Below, one piece after another: positions 41,408 through 49,974 of a stretch of DNA of 64,000 nt (positions are counted from its first letter, which is position 1; the number at the start of each line of letters is the position of its first letter). The notes below the pieces were generated by a model. The model had not been told where the DNA came from and made no database searches. It saw only the letters and a list, made by a program, of their open reading frames with translations. Both the position numbers and the translations under genes were made by a program. The stretch is from Methyloceanibacter methanicus (GTDB lineage Bacteria > Pseudomonadota > Alphaproteobacteria > Rhizobiales > Methyloligellaceae), in contig NZ_LPWG01000001.1 of assembly GCF_001723285.1 (NCBI RefSeq), positions 1-64,000 of the forward strand, given 5' to 3'.

Positions 41408-42100
41408 ATGAAGAAGGCCCCTTGGGACCTGGACGGCGCCCTTCGTGTTTTGCAAGCGCACGGCTGGTATTCCGAACGCAGCAAGGAAACGCAGAAGAAG
41501 CTGGCGGGCATAGCCAGGCTTCGGACTTTCGACACCCGTCAACCAATCTATTTGACCGGCCAGGTTCCGAACGGCGTCTTCGGTCTCGTGGATGGGTCGA
41601 TCAAGATCGCTTTTCCCAGGAACGACGGCGAGGACTACATTGCCCACCACGCCGGTTCGGGCTTTTGGGCCGGCGACCTCGCATTCTTTGCCAGCGCACC
41701 CCGGCTCGTCTCGATCCATGCCGCCGAACCGACAACGATGGTTCAGCTCCAGCCCCAGGGGATCAAGCGACTCTTGCGGGAAGATCCGAGGCTGCATACG
41801 GACTTCTACGTCCTGACATACGAGAACTTCAGGACTGCGCTCGACATCATCGCAAACCTGGCGATCGTCTCCGTCGACAAGCGCGTGGCCGACCGGCTGC
41901 TCCTCGAAGCGGCCGCCCATCCCAAGGCCGATGGCTGGATTCAGATCTCCCAGCCCGAACTGGCGCAACTCTTGGCGGTCTCCCTGCCGACCTTGCGGCG
42001 GACGATTGGACGGTTGGCGAACGCCGGACTCGTGGAGCAAGGCTATGGCCGGGTCAAACTCATCGACCCAAAGGGCCTCCGGAAACTCACCGGTTGTTGA
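41408..42100 (+). CDS. Crp/Fnr-family transcriptional regulator
   Basis: Cytoplasmic DNA-binding regulator, 230 residues. The cyclic-nucleotide-binding-like beta roll spans about 20-130 (TRQPIYLTGQVPNGVFGLVD, GSGFWAGDLAFFASAPRLVS), the dimer helix follows (FRTALDIIANLAIVSVDKRV) and the winged helix ends the protein (ISQPELAQLLAVSLPTLRRT, IGRLANAGLVEQGYGRVKLI). No Cys cluster for an iron-sulfur centre is seen, so it is not FNR-like. It is divergent from the sulfatase and upstream of the outer-membrane channel, and probably controls one or both. Confidence 0.9.
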   Translation: MKKAPWDLDGALRVLQAHGWYSERSKETQKKLAGIARLRTFDTRQPIYLTGQVPNGVFGLVDGSIKIAFPRNDGEDYIAHHAGSGFWAGDLAFFASAPRLVSIHAAEPTTMVQLQPQGIKRLLREDPRLHTDFYVLTYENFRTALDIIANLAIVSVDKRVADRLLLEAAAHPKADGWIQISQPELAQLLAVSLPTLRRTIGRLANAGLVEQGYGRVKLIDPKGLRKLTGC

Positions 42101-42153
42101 CGGCGCGGTCGTTCCGCGGGCCCATAGCGCGTATTATTGGGGGCACAGGCTGT

Positions 42154-42165
42154 TGCAAATTTGCA
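42154..42165. promoter_or_regulatory. Perfect 12-bp palindrome upstream of the channel gene
   Basis: TGCAAATTTGCA, fully self-complementary, lies 110 bases before the start of the outer-membrane protein gene and 54 bases after the regulator stop. It is AT-rich in a GC-rich region and could be an operator. Confidence 0.5.
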
Positions 42166-42275
42166 CGCCCGCACGCGGTCGGTGATGCTGTCGCAAAATG
42201 CCATGGTGACGCACGGCGCGGGGGCGCTAGACTGACGCCAAAACAACGGGGAAGCATCGTTCGGAGGCGGGGGAA

Positions 42276-43244
42276 ATGGCAAAGCGGAGTCTCGTTGCGG
42301 GCGGGTTGGCGCTGATGGCCGCCATGTCCGTGCCGGGTGCGGCGCAAAGCGCCGAGTTCGGCGCCAGCCCGTGGCTCAAGGGCTACACGGATATCTTCGG
42401 GGGGGTCATCCCGTCCGTCCCGGGCTTCTATTTCCGCGCCGACGCCTACACCTATAGCGGCAGCGCCGGCGCGACGATCTTCAACGGGCTGGTCAACTTG
42501 GGCGTCGATCAGGACTTCACCGCCACCGTCGCCTCTCTGACCTATGTGACCCCGTGGAAACCCCTCGGCGGCACCTTCGCCGTCAACGTCACACCGACAG
42601 TCGTCACCATGGACGTCGGCCTCGGCCTGGGGATTCCCACCTTCACGGGACCGCGCGGCAACACGTTCGGCGGCTTCACCGTGAACCGGGGCGACACCAA
42701 TCTGGACTTGGGCGACACCGTGTTCGCGCCGGCGATCCTCGGTTGGGACGAGGGCAATTTCCACTGGAACGTCGCCATGTTCGTCCTCGCGCCGACCGGG
42801 GACTACAGCACCCGCCAGCTCGCGAACACGAGCCTCAATCACTGGTCCTTCATGCCGCGTTTCGCCGCCACCTATTTCGATCCGCAGACCGGCTGGCAGG
42901 CGACGGGCGCCGTGCTCTACACCTGGAACACGGAGAACACCGCGACGAACTACACCACCGGTGACCTCGTCAATTTCGAAGGGTCGATCACCAAGAATTT
43001 CGGCCCATTGGGTTTGGGCGTCGTGGGCTACGGCATGGTCCAGGTGACCGGCGACAGCGGCGCTGGGGCGCGCCTGGGGTCGTTCGAGTCGGAGATCTAT
43101 GGCCTCGGGCCCATCGCGACTTTCACCACCAGCGCCGATCCGACCAAGGCCCTGACCGTGATCTTGAAGTACTACAAGGAGTTTGACGCCAAGAACGCAT
43201 TCGAAGGCGAGACCTTCGATGCGGCGATCAGCTTCAAGTTCTGA
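42276..43244 (+). CDS. Outer-membrane channel, MetA/SphA-type (phenol-degradation transporter family)
   Basis: Predicted outer-membrane beta-barrel, 322 residues, with a signal peptide (MAKRSLVAGGLALMAAMSVP, cleavage after QSA). Alternating-pattern strands rich in aromatic and glycine residues cover the mature part, and the last residue is F (AAISFKF), the outer-membrane sorting signal. The pattern fits the Phenol_MetA_deg family, which moves hydrophobic compounds. GGAGG lies 7 bases before the ATG. Placed between a Crp-type regulator, a sulfatase and an epimerase, it may import a sulfated or aromatic substrate; that is inference only. Confidence 0.82.
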   Translation: MAKRSLVAGGLALMAAMSVPGAAQSAEFGASPWLKGYTDIFGGVIPSVPGFYFRADAYTYSGSAGATIFNGLVNLGVDQDFTATVASLTYVTPWKPLGGTFAVNVTPTVVTMDVGLGLGIPTFTGPRGNTFGGFTVNRGDTNLDLGDTVFAPAILGWDEGNFHWNVAMFVLAPTGDYSTRQLANTSLNHWSFMPRFAATYFDPQTGWQATGAVLYTWNTENTATNYTTGDLVNFEGSITKNFGPLGLGVVGYGMVQVTGDSGAGARLGSFESEIYGLGPIATFTTSADPTKALTVILKYYKEFDAKNAFEGETFDAAISFKF

Positions 43245-43388
43245 TTAGTCCGCGTCCGGCCTCCCGGACCGCCGGCCTCCCCTCGTTCCGCCCCGCCTCT
43301 TCCGTCCCAGGGCTTGCTCTGGCCCAATTGTGGTTGTGAACTCTGCCATCGGAAGCGGGCGCCCGCCCGCCGGGAACCGTGGAACGGC

Positions 43389-44342
43389 ATGACCGGAGCG
43401 CGAGGACAGCAACCGGACCGGAGACCGCTGGTGGCGCTCACCGGCGCGACGGGTTTCATCGGCCGGCATCTGTTGCAGGGTCTCACCGCGCGGGGCTACC
43501 GGGTGCGGGTCTTGCTGCGGCGTCCCACCATGATGCCGGAGTCGTGCGCCAGCGTCCTCATCGGCGACATCACCAAGCCCTACAACATGTCCGAGGCCCT
43601 CGCGGACGTCGATGCCGTGATCCACTCGGCCGGCATTCCCCGCGCCATGACCGGCCTCCCCGAAGACGACTACCGCCTGTTCAATACTGAGGCGACGGTC
43701 CAGTTCGCGAAGGCGGCGAAGCGCGCCCGCGTGAAGCGGTTCCTCTTCCTGTCGTCGATCCGCGCCCAGTCGGGACCGGCCGCGTCCGGCGTCCTGACCG
43801 AAGATCAGGAGCCACGGCCGACCGACGCCTACGGACGCTCCAAGCTCGAAGCGGAAAGAGGCCTCGCCGAGACGGGCCTCGACTGGGCCGCCTTGCGGCT
43901 GGCCCTGGTCTACGGCCCGGGCGTGGGCGGCAATGTGGCCAAGCTCCTGAAACTGGCCCGCGCGCCCTACCCGCTGCCGCTGGCCGGACTGAAAGCCCGC
44001 CATTCGCTTCTCGGTCTCGACAATCTGGTGGAGGCCGTGGATCGGGTTCTGGCCGCGCCCGCACCGCTCAACCGGCCCTTTATCGTGGCCGATCCCGCCC
44101 CCGTCACGATCGCCGAGATCGTCCGCGCCTTGCGCCAGGGGCTCGGACGGCGGGCCGGTCTGTTCTACGTGCCCCCGCCCATGCTCAAGGCCGCGCTGAG
44201 AGCCGTCGGGGCGCCTGTCGAGACCGCCGCGCTGTTCGACTCCCTCATCGCCGATCCGGCCGCCTTGCGGGCGCTGGACTGGGCGCCCCCTGTTGCAACG
44301 CAACAGGGACTGGCCGCGCTCGCCCGGCAAATGCCTGACTGA
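43389..44342 (+). CDS. NAD-dependent epimerase/dehydratase (extended SDR)
   Basis: Rossmann-fold oxidoreductase, 317 residues from the ATG at 43389. The dinucleotide loop is VALTGATGFIGRHLLQGL near the N-terminus (TGATGFIG), the active-site serine/tyrosine/lysine triad is in SSIRAQSGP and PTDAYGRSKLEAER (YxxxK). The nucleotide-sugar epimerase-like tail is short. The substrate cannot be named. It starts 145 bases after the channel gene and may belong to the same unit. The frame is intact. Confidence 0.9.
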   Translation: MTGARGQQPDRRPLVALTGATGFIGRHLLQGLTARGYRVRVLLRRPTMMPESCASVLIGDITKPYNMSEALADVDAVIHSAGIPRAMTGLPEDDYRLFNTEATVQFAKAAKRARVKRFLFLSSIRAQSGPAASGVLTEDQEPRPTDAYGRSKLEAERGLAETGLDWAALRLALVYGPGVGGNVAKLLKLARAPYPLPLAGLKARHSLLGLDNLVEAVDRVLAAPAPLNRPFIVADPAPVTIAEIVRALRQGLGRRAGLFYVPPPMLKAALRAVGAPVETAALFDSLIADPAALRALDWAPPVATQQGLAALARQMPD

Positions 44343-44425
44343 TCAAGCGCTACGCCCATGCTGCACCGCGTCGATGTTGCACCGCGCAACACACGGATTT
44401 TTAAGTACTTTTCGTGTTATGCGTC

Positions 44426-44454
44426 TTACCAATGTCGCATTCTGCCCCTATAGT
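44426..44454 (+). promoter_or_regulatory. Probable promoter of the 70-residue protein gene
   Basis: TTACCA (44426-44431), a 17-base spacer and TATAGT (44449-44454) match a sigma-70 pair with ideal spacing. A transcript would start near 44461 and carry a leader of about 110 bases. Confidence 0.55.
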
Positions 44455-44569
44455 CCAATAAGGCTGACGTGGGGGTCGCTGTTGTAGAATTGCTGTCTGA
44501 GAGCATGAACCGTCTCCGACGCTTGAACGAGCGGGGCGCATCTCGAGGATGGCGCATTTGGAGGCGGGT

Positions 44570-44782
44570 ATGGCACTCCCGAAGATTGTCGTTCGCGGCA
44601 AGCAGGTCATTCTGCTGAGCGGCTACTGCAAAGACGACCATAAGGGTGTTCGCGAGGCGCAACGGCTTGGCGGTTATCGCCTCAAGGTCGACGCGGAAGA
44701 GCAGCTGTTGGCGGCCGCGCAAAAGAATCCCGACGCAGTGGCGTTCGGTTACGTTGCCGGCGTGTGGGTGGCTTCGGCCTAG
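44570..44782 (+). CDS. Small conserved-looking protein, 70 residues
   Basis: No family recognised. The ATG at 44570 has GGAGG five bases upstream, which is better than the ATG at 44549. The sequence MALPKIVVRGKQVILLSGYC, then KDDHKGVREAQRLGGYRLKV, then DAEEQLLAAAQKNPDAVAFG is soluble, with a mixed alpha/beta appearance and one cysteine. The codon use looks genuine and it has its own promoter. It lies alone between the epimerase and aguA, with about 248 bases after it in which I see nothing coding. Confidence 0.7.
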   Translation: MALPKIVVRGKQVILLSGYCKDDHKGVREAQRLGGYRLKVDAEEQLLAAAQKNPDAVAFGYVAGVWVASA

Positions 44783-45030
44783 GTTTCGAGAAAAGGACAT
44801 TCGAACGGGCTCCTTGGCGCGCGCGAACGCCTCTGCGCCGGAGTTCAGCCGCCGCGCTGACCCTGCATCTGTGGAACTGCGTCCTTGCCGAACCGAATTT
44901 CTTGTCCTTAACATCGCTCCTGCGCGCGGCGGCGCCTGCCTGTTCGGTCGCACGCTGACGCCATCCTTCCTGCGCTCCTTGTCTCCGGCCACCGCCGCCA
45001 CCCTCCACGACCGATAGACCCGTGCCCCAT

Positions 45031-46086
45031 ATGAGCCTCCTGCCCGACGTGAGCCTTGTGCCCGATGCGCGCCTTGTCGCCGAGGCGCCGCAGCACGCCC
45101 TATGGACGGCCTGGCCGGCTTCGCATGAGGAATGGAACGGCGACCTCGAGGCCCCGCGCCGCGACGTTGCCGCGCTCGTGCGTACGCTGGCACCGGACAA
45201 TCGCGTCCGCGTTCTCGCCAATGGCCACGAAGCGCTCAACTCGGCGCAAGATGCGCTGGGTGACGTCGCCGACATCGTGGCGGCCTCCTACGGGGATATT
45301 TGGCTCCGGGATACGGGGCCCCTCTTCGCGGCCGGCCCGACCGGCCCCGTTGCGCTGTGCTTCCGCACCAATGGCTGGGGCGGCAAGTTCGCGCTGCCGG
45401 GCGATGAGACCGTCGGTCGCGAGATCGCACGGCTTGCGGGCGTGCCTGCGCGCAGGGCGGATTTCGTTCTCGAAGGCGGCGCCATCGACCACGACGGCGC
45501 GGGTACGATCGTCACCACACGGCAGACGCTGCTAAACGCGAACCGGAACGGCTGGTCGCAAGGAGATGCGGAAGCCGCGCTCGGCGCCGCCTTGGGCGCC
45601 AAAAAGATTCTGTGGATCGACGACGGGCTCGCGGGCGACCATACGGACGGTCACGTCGACAATATCGCACGGTTCGTGGGGCCCGCCCGCATCGTCTGCC
45701 AACGGCCGGCCGGACCGGACGACCCCAATGCCGCCGTGCTGGAGGCTGCCGCGCGCGCGCTCGAAGGCGCGACCGACGCGCAAGGGCGGCCGATCGAGAT
45801 CGTCCAGGTGCCAAGTCCCGGGCGCGTCCTCAACGCGCTGGGCGAGATCGCCCCGGCCTCGCACCTTAACTTTGTCATCGCGAACGGCGTTGTGGTGGTG
45901 CCGGTCTTCGGCACAAATACGCAATCGGACGCGCTCGCGTGCTTGCAAGCGGTGTTTGCGGACCGCAAAGTCGTCGGGCTTCCCGCCTCGGGCCTGCTAG
46001 GTGCCGGAGACGCCGGAGGCGGCGCCTTCCATTGCATCACCCGTGAGGAACCCGTCTTCGCTCGGGGAAGCCTCGGATCTCGGTGA
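45031..46086 (+). CDS. aguA: Agmatine deiminase
   Basis: Converts agmatine to N-carbamoylputrescine and ammonia; it is a guanidino-modifying-enzyme fold. Motifs: ASYGDIWLRDTGP, the ELEGG-type text here VLEGGAIDHDGAGT, the His in GDHTDGHVDN and the catalytic Cys in GGGAFHCITREEP near the C-terminus. The family includes peptidyl-arginine-deiminase-like enzymes, but the next gene is the N-carbamoylputrescine amidase, which settles agmatine as substrate. A GTG nine bases upstream of the ATG at 45031 is an alternative start. The 351 residues are typical. Confidence 0.93.
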   Translation: MSLLPDVSLVPDARLVAEAPQHALWTAWPASHEEWNGDLEAPRRDVAALVRTLAPDNRVRVLANGHEALNSAQDALGDVADIVAASYGDIWLRDTGPLFAAGPTGPVALCFRTNGWGGKFALPGDETVGREIARLAGVPARRADFVLEGGAIDHDGAGTIVTTRQTLLNANRNGWSQGDAEAALGAALGAKKILWIDDGLAGDHTDGHVDNIARFVGPARIVCQRPAGPDDPNAAVLEAAARALEGATDAQGRPIEIVQVPSPGRVLNALGEIAPASHLNFVIANGVVVVPVFGTNTQSDALACLQAVFADRKVVGLPASGLLGAGDAGGGAFHCITREEPVFARGSLGSR

Positions 46087-46128
46087 GAGCCAATCGGTGA
46101 GTACCAATCTGTGAAAACCAATCTGTGA
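46087..46128 (+). repeat. Three-copy 14-bp tandem repeat between aguA and aguB
   Basis: Directly after the aguA stop three 14-base units follow: GAGCCAATCGGTGA, GTACCAATCTGTGA, AAACCAATCTGTGA, with a partial fourth. Each ends in TGA, and because 14 is not a multiple of three the stops fall in all three frames. Function unknown. Confidence 0.85.
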
Positions 46129-46162
46129 AGACCACGTCAGGCCGGAACAACCAGGACAGTCC

Positions 46163-47020
46163 ATGGCGCGCGAATTGACGGTTGCGGCGGTCCAGGCCGC
46201 CTTCGGTCACGACATGGCCGCGAACCTCGAACGGATCGAAGCGCTGATCCGCGAGGCCGCAGGCCGGGGCGCGCAGGTGGTCCTGCCGCCGGAACTGTTC
46301 CAGAGCATCTATTTCCCCACGCGCCAGGATCCGAAATGGTTCGCGACGGCGCATCGCGCGGACGAGCACCCTTGCGTTCGTTCTCTCAGCGCACTCGCGA
46401 AGGCGCTGGGCATCGTCATTCCGATCTCCTTCTTCGAGAAGGACGGCCCGCATTATTTCAACAGCGTCGCCGTGGCCGACGCGGACGGTGCGATCCTGGG
46501 CGTCTACCGCAAGAGCCATATCCCCGACGGTCCGGGCTACCAGGAGAAATACTATTTCCGTCCGGGCGACACCGGATTCAAAGCCTGGCGCACGAAGCAC
46601 GGCACGCTCGGCGTCGGGATCTGCTGGGATCAATGGTACCCGGAAGCGGCGCGGGCCATGGTGCTCGAGGGCGCGGAGATCCTTCTCTATCCATCGGCCA
46701 TCGGCTCGGAACCCTATGACGCCGCGCTCGACACCCATGAGCGCTGGCGGCGGGTGATGCAGGGCCACGCCGTCGCCAATGCGGTCCCTGTCGTCGCCAC
46801 GAACCGCGTCGGCGAGGAAGACAATGACGGCACGCGCCAACGCTATTACGGACACTCCTTCGCCGCGGACCATACGGGCGCGATCGTCGCCGGTCTCGGA
46901 GACGAAACCGAAGGCGTGCTGACGGCGCGCTTCGACCTCGACGACATCGCCGCCTATCGTGCCGATTGGGGGTTCTTCCGGGACCGCCGCACCGACCTCT
47001 ATGGACCCGCGCTGACATGA
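46163..47020 (+). CDS. aguB: N-carbamoylputrescine amidase
   Basis: Nitrilase-superfamily amidase that hydrolyses N-carbamoylputrescine to putrescine, CO2 and ammonia, completing the agmatine route. The catalytic triad is complete: Glu44 (LPPELFQSIYF), Lys117 (VYRKSHIPDG) and Cys154 (GVGICWDQWYPEA). The 285 residues and the motif FNSVAVADADG are characteristic of AguB. It follows aguA across the tandem repeat and overlaps the PhzF-like gene by four bases (ATGA), so the genes are co-transcribed. Confidence 0.95.
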   Translation: MARELTVAAVQAAFGHDMAANLERIEALIREAAGRGAQVVLPPELFQSIYFPTRQDPKWFATAHRADEHPCVRSLSALAKALGIVIPISFFEKDGPHYFNSVAVADADGAILGVYRKSHIPDGPGYQEKYYFRPGDTGFKAWRTKHGTLGVGICWDQWYPEAARAMVLEGAEILLYPSAIGSEPYDAALDTHERWRRVMQGHAVANAVPVVATNRVGEEDNDGTRQRYYGHSFAADHTGAIVAGLGDETEGVLTARFDLDDIAAYRADWGFFRDRRTDLYGPALT

Positions 47021-47928
47021 CCCTGCTTCGATTCAACACCGTCGATGTCTTCGCCGAGCAGCAGTTCGGCGGCAACCCGCTTGCGGTCGTCCATGGCGCG
47101 GATGGGCTGACCACGGAGCAAATGCAGGGGCTCGCCTCGGAATTCAATCTGTCGGAGACCACCTTCGTGCAACGGCCCCAGGACCCCGCGAACGCGGCGC
47201 GGGTCCGCATCTTCACGCCGCGCGCGGAATTGCCGTTCGCGGGCCACCCCAATGTGGGCACCGCCTATGTGCTGGCCACGGAAGCGGAACGCCGGGGACG
47301 TCCCTTGGCGAACGACAGGCTGATCTTCGAAGAGCGGGCGGCTTGGTCACGGTCAACGTGTTGCGGAACAGCGCGGGGATCGAAGGGGCCCAGGTCGCGG
47401 CGCCGAAACCGCTCAGCGTCGGCTCGGGCCTCGCGCCCGGCATCGGTCTCGGCCCTTTGCGGCCTGCCGACGCATAGCATCGAACAGAGCCGGCATCTTC
47501 CGTTGATCGCGAGTGCCGGCATGCCGTTCGTCTTCGCCCAGCTGAGGGACCGCGCATCCCTCTCGGCGGCGGCCCCGAACCGCGATGCGTTCTTCCAGCA
47601 CCTTCCGCCCGACCTGGCGAGCGGTCTGTTCCTGTATGTGCGCGAGCCTCAGAGCGACCCGCCCATCCAGGCCCGGATGTTCGCGCCGCTGCTGGGCGTG
47701 CCCGAAGACCCGGCGACGGGCGCCGGAAATGTGGCGCTGATCGGCCTTTTGGCGCATCTTAACAGCAAGCCGGACTTGGTCCTGAAAGCCCGTATCGGGC
47801 AAGGCGTCGACATGGGGCGTCCGAGCCTTCTCCAGGCCATGGCGGCGAAGCGCAATGGCGTCGTCACAGCGACCCAGGTGGGCGGGCGGTGTATCCCGGT
47901 GATGAGCGGTACGCTGACGCTCCGTTGA
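47017..47928 (+). CDS. PhzF-family isomerase-like protein (two frame breaks)
   Basis: PhzF-fold protein, mostly of unknown substrate. The N-terminal half has NTVDVFAEQQFGGNPLAVVH, then LSETTFVQRP and PFAGHPNVGTAYVL (the catalytic Glu is in the ETTF segment). Between about 47340 and 47447 the true frame is shifted: adding a G near 47340 gives EERAGLVTVNVLRNSAGIEG and AQVAAPKPLSVGSGLAPGIG, and two bases lost near 47447 return to LCGLPTHSIEQSR. The end is ATGAGNVALIGLLAHLNSK with the C-terminal PhzF motif. The raw long frame (303 codons) hides the nonsense middle because three bases are lost in total. Confidence 0.85.
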   Translation: MTLLRFNTVDVFAEQQFGGNPLAVVHGADGLTTEQMQGLASEFNLSETTFVQRPQDPANAARVRIFTPRAELPFAGHPNVGTAYVLATEAERRGRPLANDRLIFEERAAWSRSTCCGTARGSKGPRSRRRNRSASARASRPASVSALCGLPTHSIEQSRHLPLIASAGMPFVFAQLRDRASLSAAAPNRDAFFQHLPPDLASGLFLYVREPQSDPPIQARMFAPLLGVPEDPATGAGNVALIGLLAHLNSKPDLVLKARIGQGVDMGRPSLLQAMAAKRNGVVTATQVGGRCIPVMSGTLTLR

Positions 47929-47953
47929 TCGCGCCACGCGGAAGGAGGCGCAC

Positions 47954-48874
47954 GTGACGCAGAGACCCGTTCCGAACCTGCTCGGCGATCCCAACGCCAC
48001 GCGCATCGTTGCGGGCGACACCGAGGCCATTTTCCTGCCCGGCTACGGGATGATCGGCATTTCCCTCAAGAGGGACGGAATCGAGGCGTTGCGGCGGATC
48101 GACAACCTCATCGTCGCCGCGGCGGCCAACCGAACGGTCGGGATCCCGTTTCTGTTTCCCTTCGCCAACCGGCTCGCAGATTTCCGCTACGAGGTCGCCG
48201 GGAGGGGCGTGACCTTGCCGCCGCAATCCCTCGTGCTGCGCTACGACGAGAACGGCCTGCCTATGCACGGGCTGATGTGGCCCCATCTCAGCTGGGAGGT
48301 CATCGGCACGTCGGACTCGACGGTGTCGGCCCGGTTGAACTGGTCTCACCCGCAAGGCCTCGCGGTGTTCCCCTATCCGTGCCTGCTGTCCATGAGCGCC
48401 AGTCTCGAGCCGGGCAGCCTGACGATCGAGACGGCCCTGTCCGCGACGGGCGATATCGATGTGCCGGTGAGCTTCGGCTTCCATCCCTATTTCGGGTTCG
48501 ACGCGGATCGTGCGGACTGGCGCATCCGCCTTCCACGGATGCGCCACCTCACGCTGGATGCGCGGCAGATCCCGACCGGCACGTCGGTTCCATTTCCGGG
48601 ACTAGACGATCTGCTCCGTACACGAAGCTTCGACGACGGCTTTGCCTTGCTGGAGCCCAGCGCCACGCTCTCGATCGGCTATGGCGGACACCAAATCTCC
48701 GTCGACCTGCTGGAGGGCTACACCCACGCGCAGGTCTATGCGCCGCACGACCAGAACTACATCGCCTTCGAGCCCATGACCGCGCCGGCCAACGCGCTCA
48801 TCAGCCGAGACGGGCTGCGGCTGGTGTCTCCTGGCGATACGTTCGGCGCGACATTCCGTATCTGCGTCGATTGA
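47954..48874 (+). CDS. Aldose 1-epimerase (mutarotase) family protein
   Basis: Interconverts sugar anomers or binds related sugars. The GTG at 47954 has a near-perfect AAGGAGG five bases upstream. The 306 residues show the galactose-mutarotase fold: IPFLFPFANRLADFRYEVAG, then LPMHGLMWPHLSW with the catalytic His, and VSFGFHPYFGF with the second His. The catalytic Glu would be in the C-terminal FEPMTAPANAL, a good match. It follows the PhzF-like gene by 25 bases and is the last gene of the agu unit. The sugar is unknown. Confidence 0.85.
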   Translation: MTQRPVPNLLGDPNATRIVAGDTEAIFLPGYGMIGISLKRDGIEALRRIDNLIVAAAANRTVGIPFLFPFANRLADFRYEVAGRGVTLPPQSLVLRYDENGLPMHGLMWPHLSWEVIGTSDSTVSARLNWSHPQGLAVFPYPCLLSMSASLEPGSLTIETALSATGDIDVPVSFGFHPYFGFDADRADWRIRLPRMRHLTLDARQIPTGTSVPFPGLDDLLRTRSFDDGFALLEPSATLSIGYGGHQISVDLLEGYTHAQVYAPHDQNYIAFEPMTAPANALISRDGLRLVSPGDTFGATFRICVD

Positions 48875-48889
48875 GACCCGGCCTTCGCC

Positions 48890-49096
48890 TCAGCCCTTCG
48901 CGACCATCACATCGGACGCCTTGATGATGGCGCGAACGTCGTCGCCCACCTCCAAGGCGAGATCTTCCACCGCTTCGTTGGTGATGGAGGCGGTCACGAC
49001 GGTGCCCCCGACGTCAATGCGCACATGCGCGGTGGTGGCTCCCGTCTTGATCTCGACGACCTTGCCGGAAATCGCGTTGCGTGCAGATATCTTCAT
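48890..49096 (-). CDS. mop: Molbindin (single Mop/TOBE domain)
   Basis: A 68-residue oligomerising molybdate-binding protein that stores or buffers molybdate in the cytoplasm. The whole protein is one Mop domain: MKISARNAISGKVVEIKTGA, VNAEV-type text here VRIDVGGTVVTASITNEAVE, then DVRAIIKASDVMVAKG. It is divergent from the next gene with only 32 bases between starts, so the two share a control region. It converges on the mutarotase gene. Confidence 0.93.
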   Translation of the reverse strand: MKISARNAISGKVVEIKTGATTAHVRIDVGGTVVTASITNEAVEDLALEVGDDVRAIIKASDVMVAKG

Positions 49097-49128
49097 GCTG
49101 TGTGCTCCTTGGTGGTAATAAACATGTC

Positions 49129-49641
49129 ATGACTCACGTCACCGAGACCCCAGGCACGGCGGACGTTGCTGAAGCGCCGGGGACGCCGCCGGCCTTGTCG
49201 ACGACCCTTGTGGCGCGCGTCCTGCGCCACGACACGCGATACGGCCTCTCGACGCTTTTCTTCGGTGACGGAGAGTTGCGGGTTCCCCTGGTCGACGCAC
49301 CGGCCGGTTCAGGGGTGCGCGTGACGATCTGCGCGCGCGACGTCTCCATCGCCTTGTCCCGGCCCATGGACGTCTCCATCACCAATCGTCTGCCAGGCAC
49401 GATCGTGGCGCTCGAACCGCTGGCGCTTCCGTTCGTCCGGATTGGGTTCAATCTCGGCTCGACCGTGCTCGATGTTTTGGTCACCAGCGAATCCGTTGAG
49501 CGGCTCGGTCTGGAGCCGCATCTCAATGCCTGGGCCATGATCAAGACCGTTGCCATCGGGAAGGACGCGGTTGAGCCGCACGACCTGCCTCGGCCCCGGA
49601 CGTGGCGCGGGACCGATAGTCCGGATCGAGAGCCGACGTGA
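49129..49641 (+). CDS. Orphan ModC C-terminal (TOBE) domain
   Basis: The 170 residues match only the regulatory C-terminus of the molybdate ABC transporter ATPase ModC: VARVLRHDTRYGLSTLFFGD, then VRVTICARDVSIALSRP and DVSITNRLPGTIVALEP, then LVTSESVERLGLEPHLNAWA. No Walker motifs and no ABC signature exist in any frame upstream; the region upstream is the molbindin gene on the other strand. It therefore either acts as a free molybdate-sensing domain or is a remnant. The start at 49129 is the first ATG before the domain and has no strong site. The last 30 residues overlap the end of modE and are less certain. Confidence 0.78.
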   Translation: MTHVTETPGTADVAEAPGTPPALSTTLVARVLRHDTRYGLSTLFFGDGELRVPLVDAPAGSGVRVTICARDVSIALSRPMDVSITNRLPGTIVALEPLALPFVRIGFNLGSTVLDVLVTSESVERLGLEPHLNAWAMIKTVAIGKDAVEPHDLPRPRTWRGTDSPDREPT

Positions 49642-49974
49642 GCTCGGCGAGGGCGGGCGCCGCGGCGTTCCCCGCGCGCCTCTCGACGGACCGGTAAAGC
49701 GCCACAAGCCGGGCACCGAAATCCGTGAGCGCCGTGCCGCCGCCGCGCCGTCCCGGAAACGTCTCGAACACGGGCGTCTCGAAGCAGCGGTTGAGCGCAT
49801 CCACCGTCAGCCAGCATTTCCGGTAGGCACGCCCGTTGCCTTGCTCGCCGCGAGGATCGAGCGCGCCCGGCGGACGGCTTCGATGAGATCGATATCCTCC
49901 GCCGTGACGGTTCCGCCATTGGCGAAGCGGATGGTGAGCTCCAACTGCGTCGCGTCCGGTGCTTTACGTCCCAT
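49541..49974 (-). CDS. modE: ModE-type molybdate-responsive regulator, HTH part only (one frame break)
   Basis: LysR-like winged helix of ModE, which represses Mo genes in response to molybdate. The N-terminal frame LELTIRFANGGTVTAEDIDL, IEAVRRARSILAASKATGV stops early; one missing base near 49828 joins it to YRKCWLTVDALNRCFETPVF and ETFPGRRGGGTALTDFGARL, the family signature, ending at 49541. No Mop domain follows, unlike the E. coli type, so molybdate sensing would need a partner, perhaps the adjacent free Mop/TOBE proteins. The ATG overlaps the DUF2478 stop by one base (TGATG) with GGAGG upstream. The 3' end overlaps the orphan ModC domain by about 100 bases. Confidence 0.83.
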
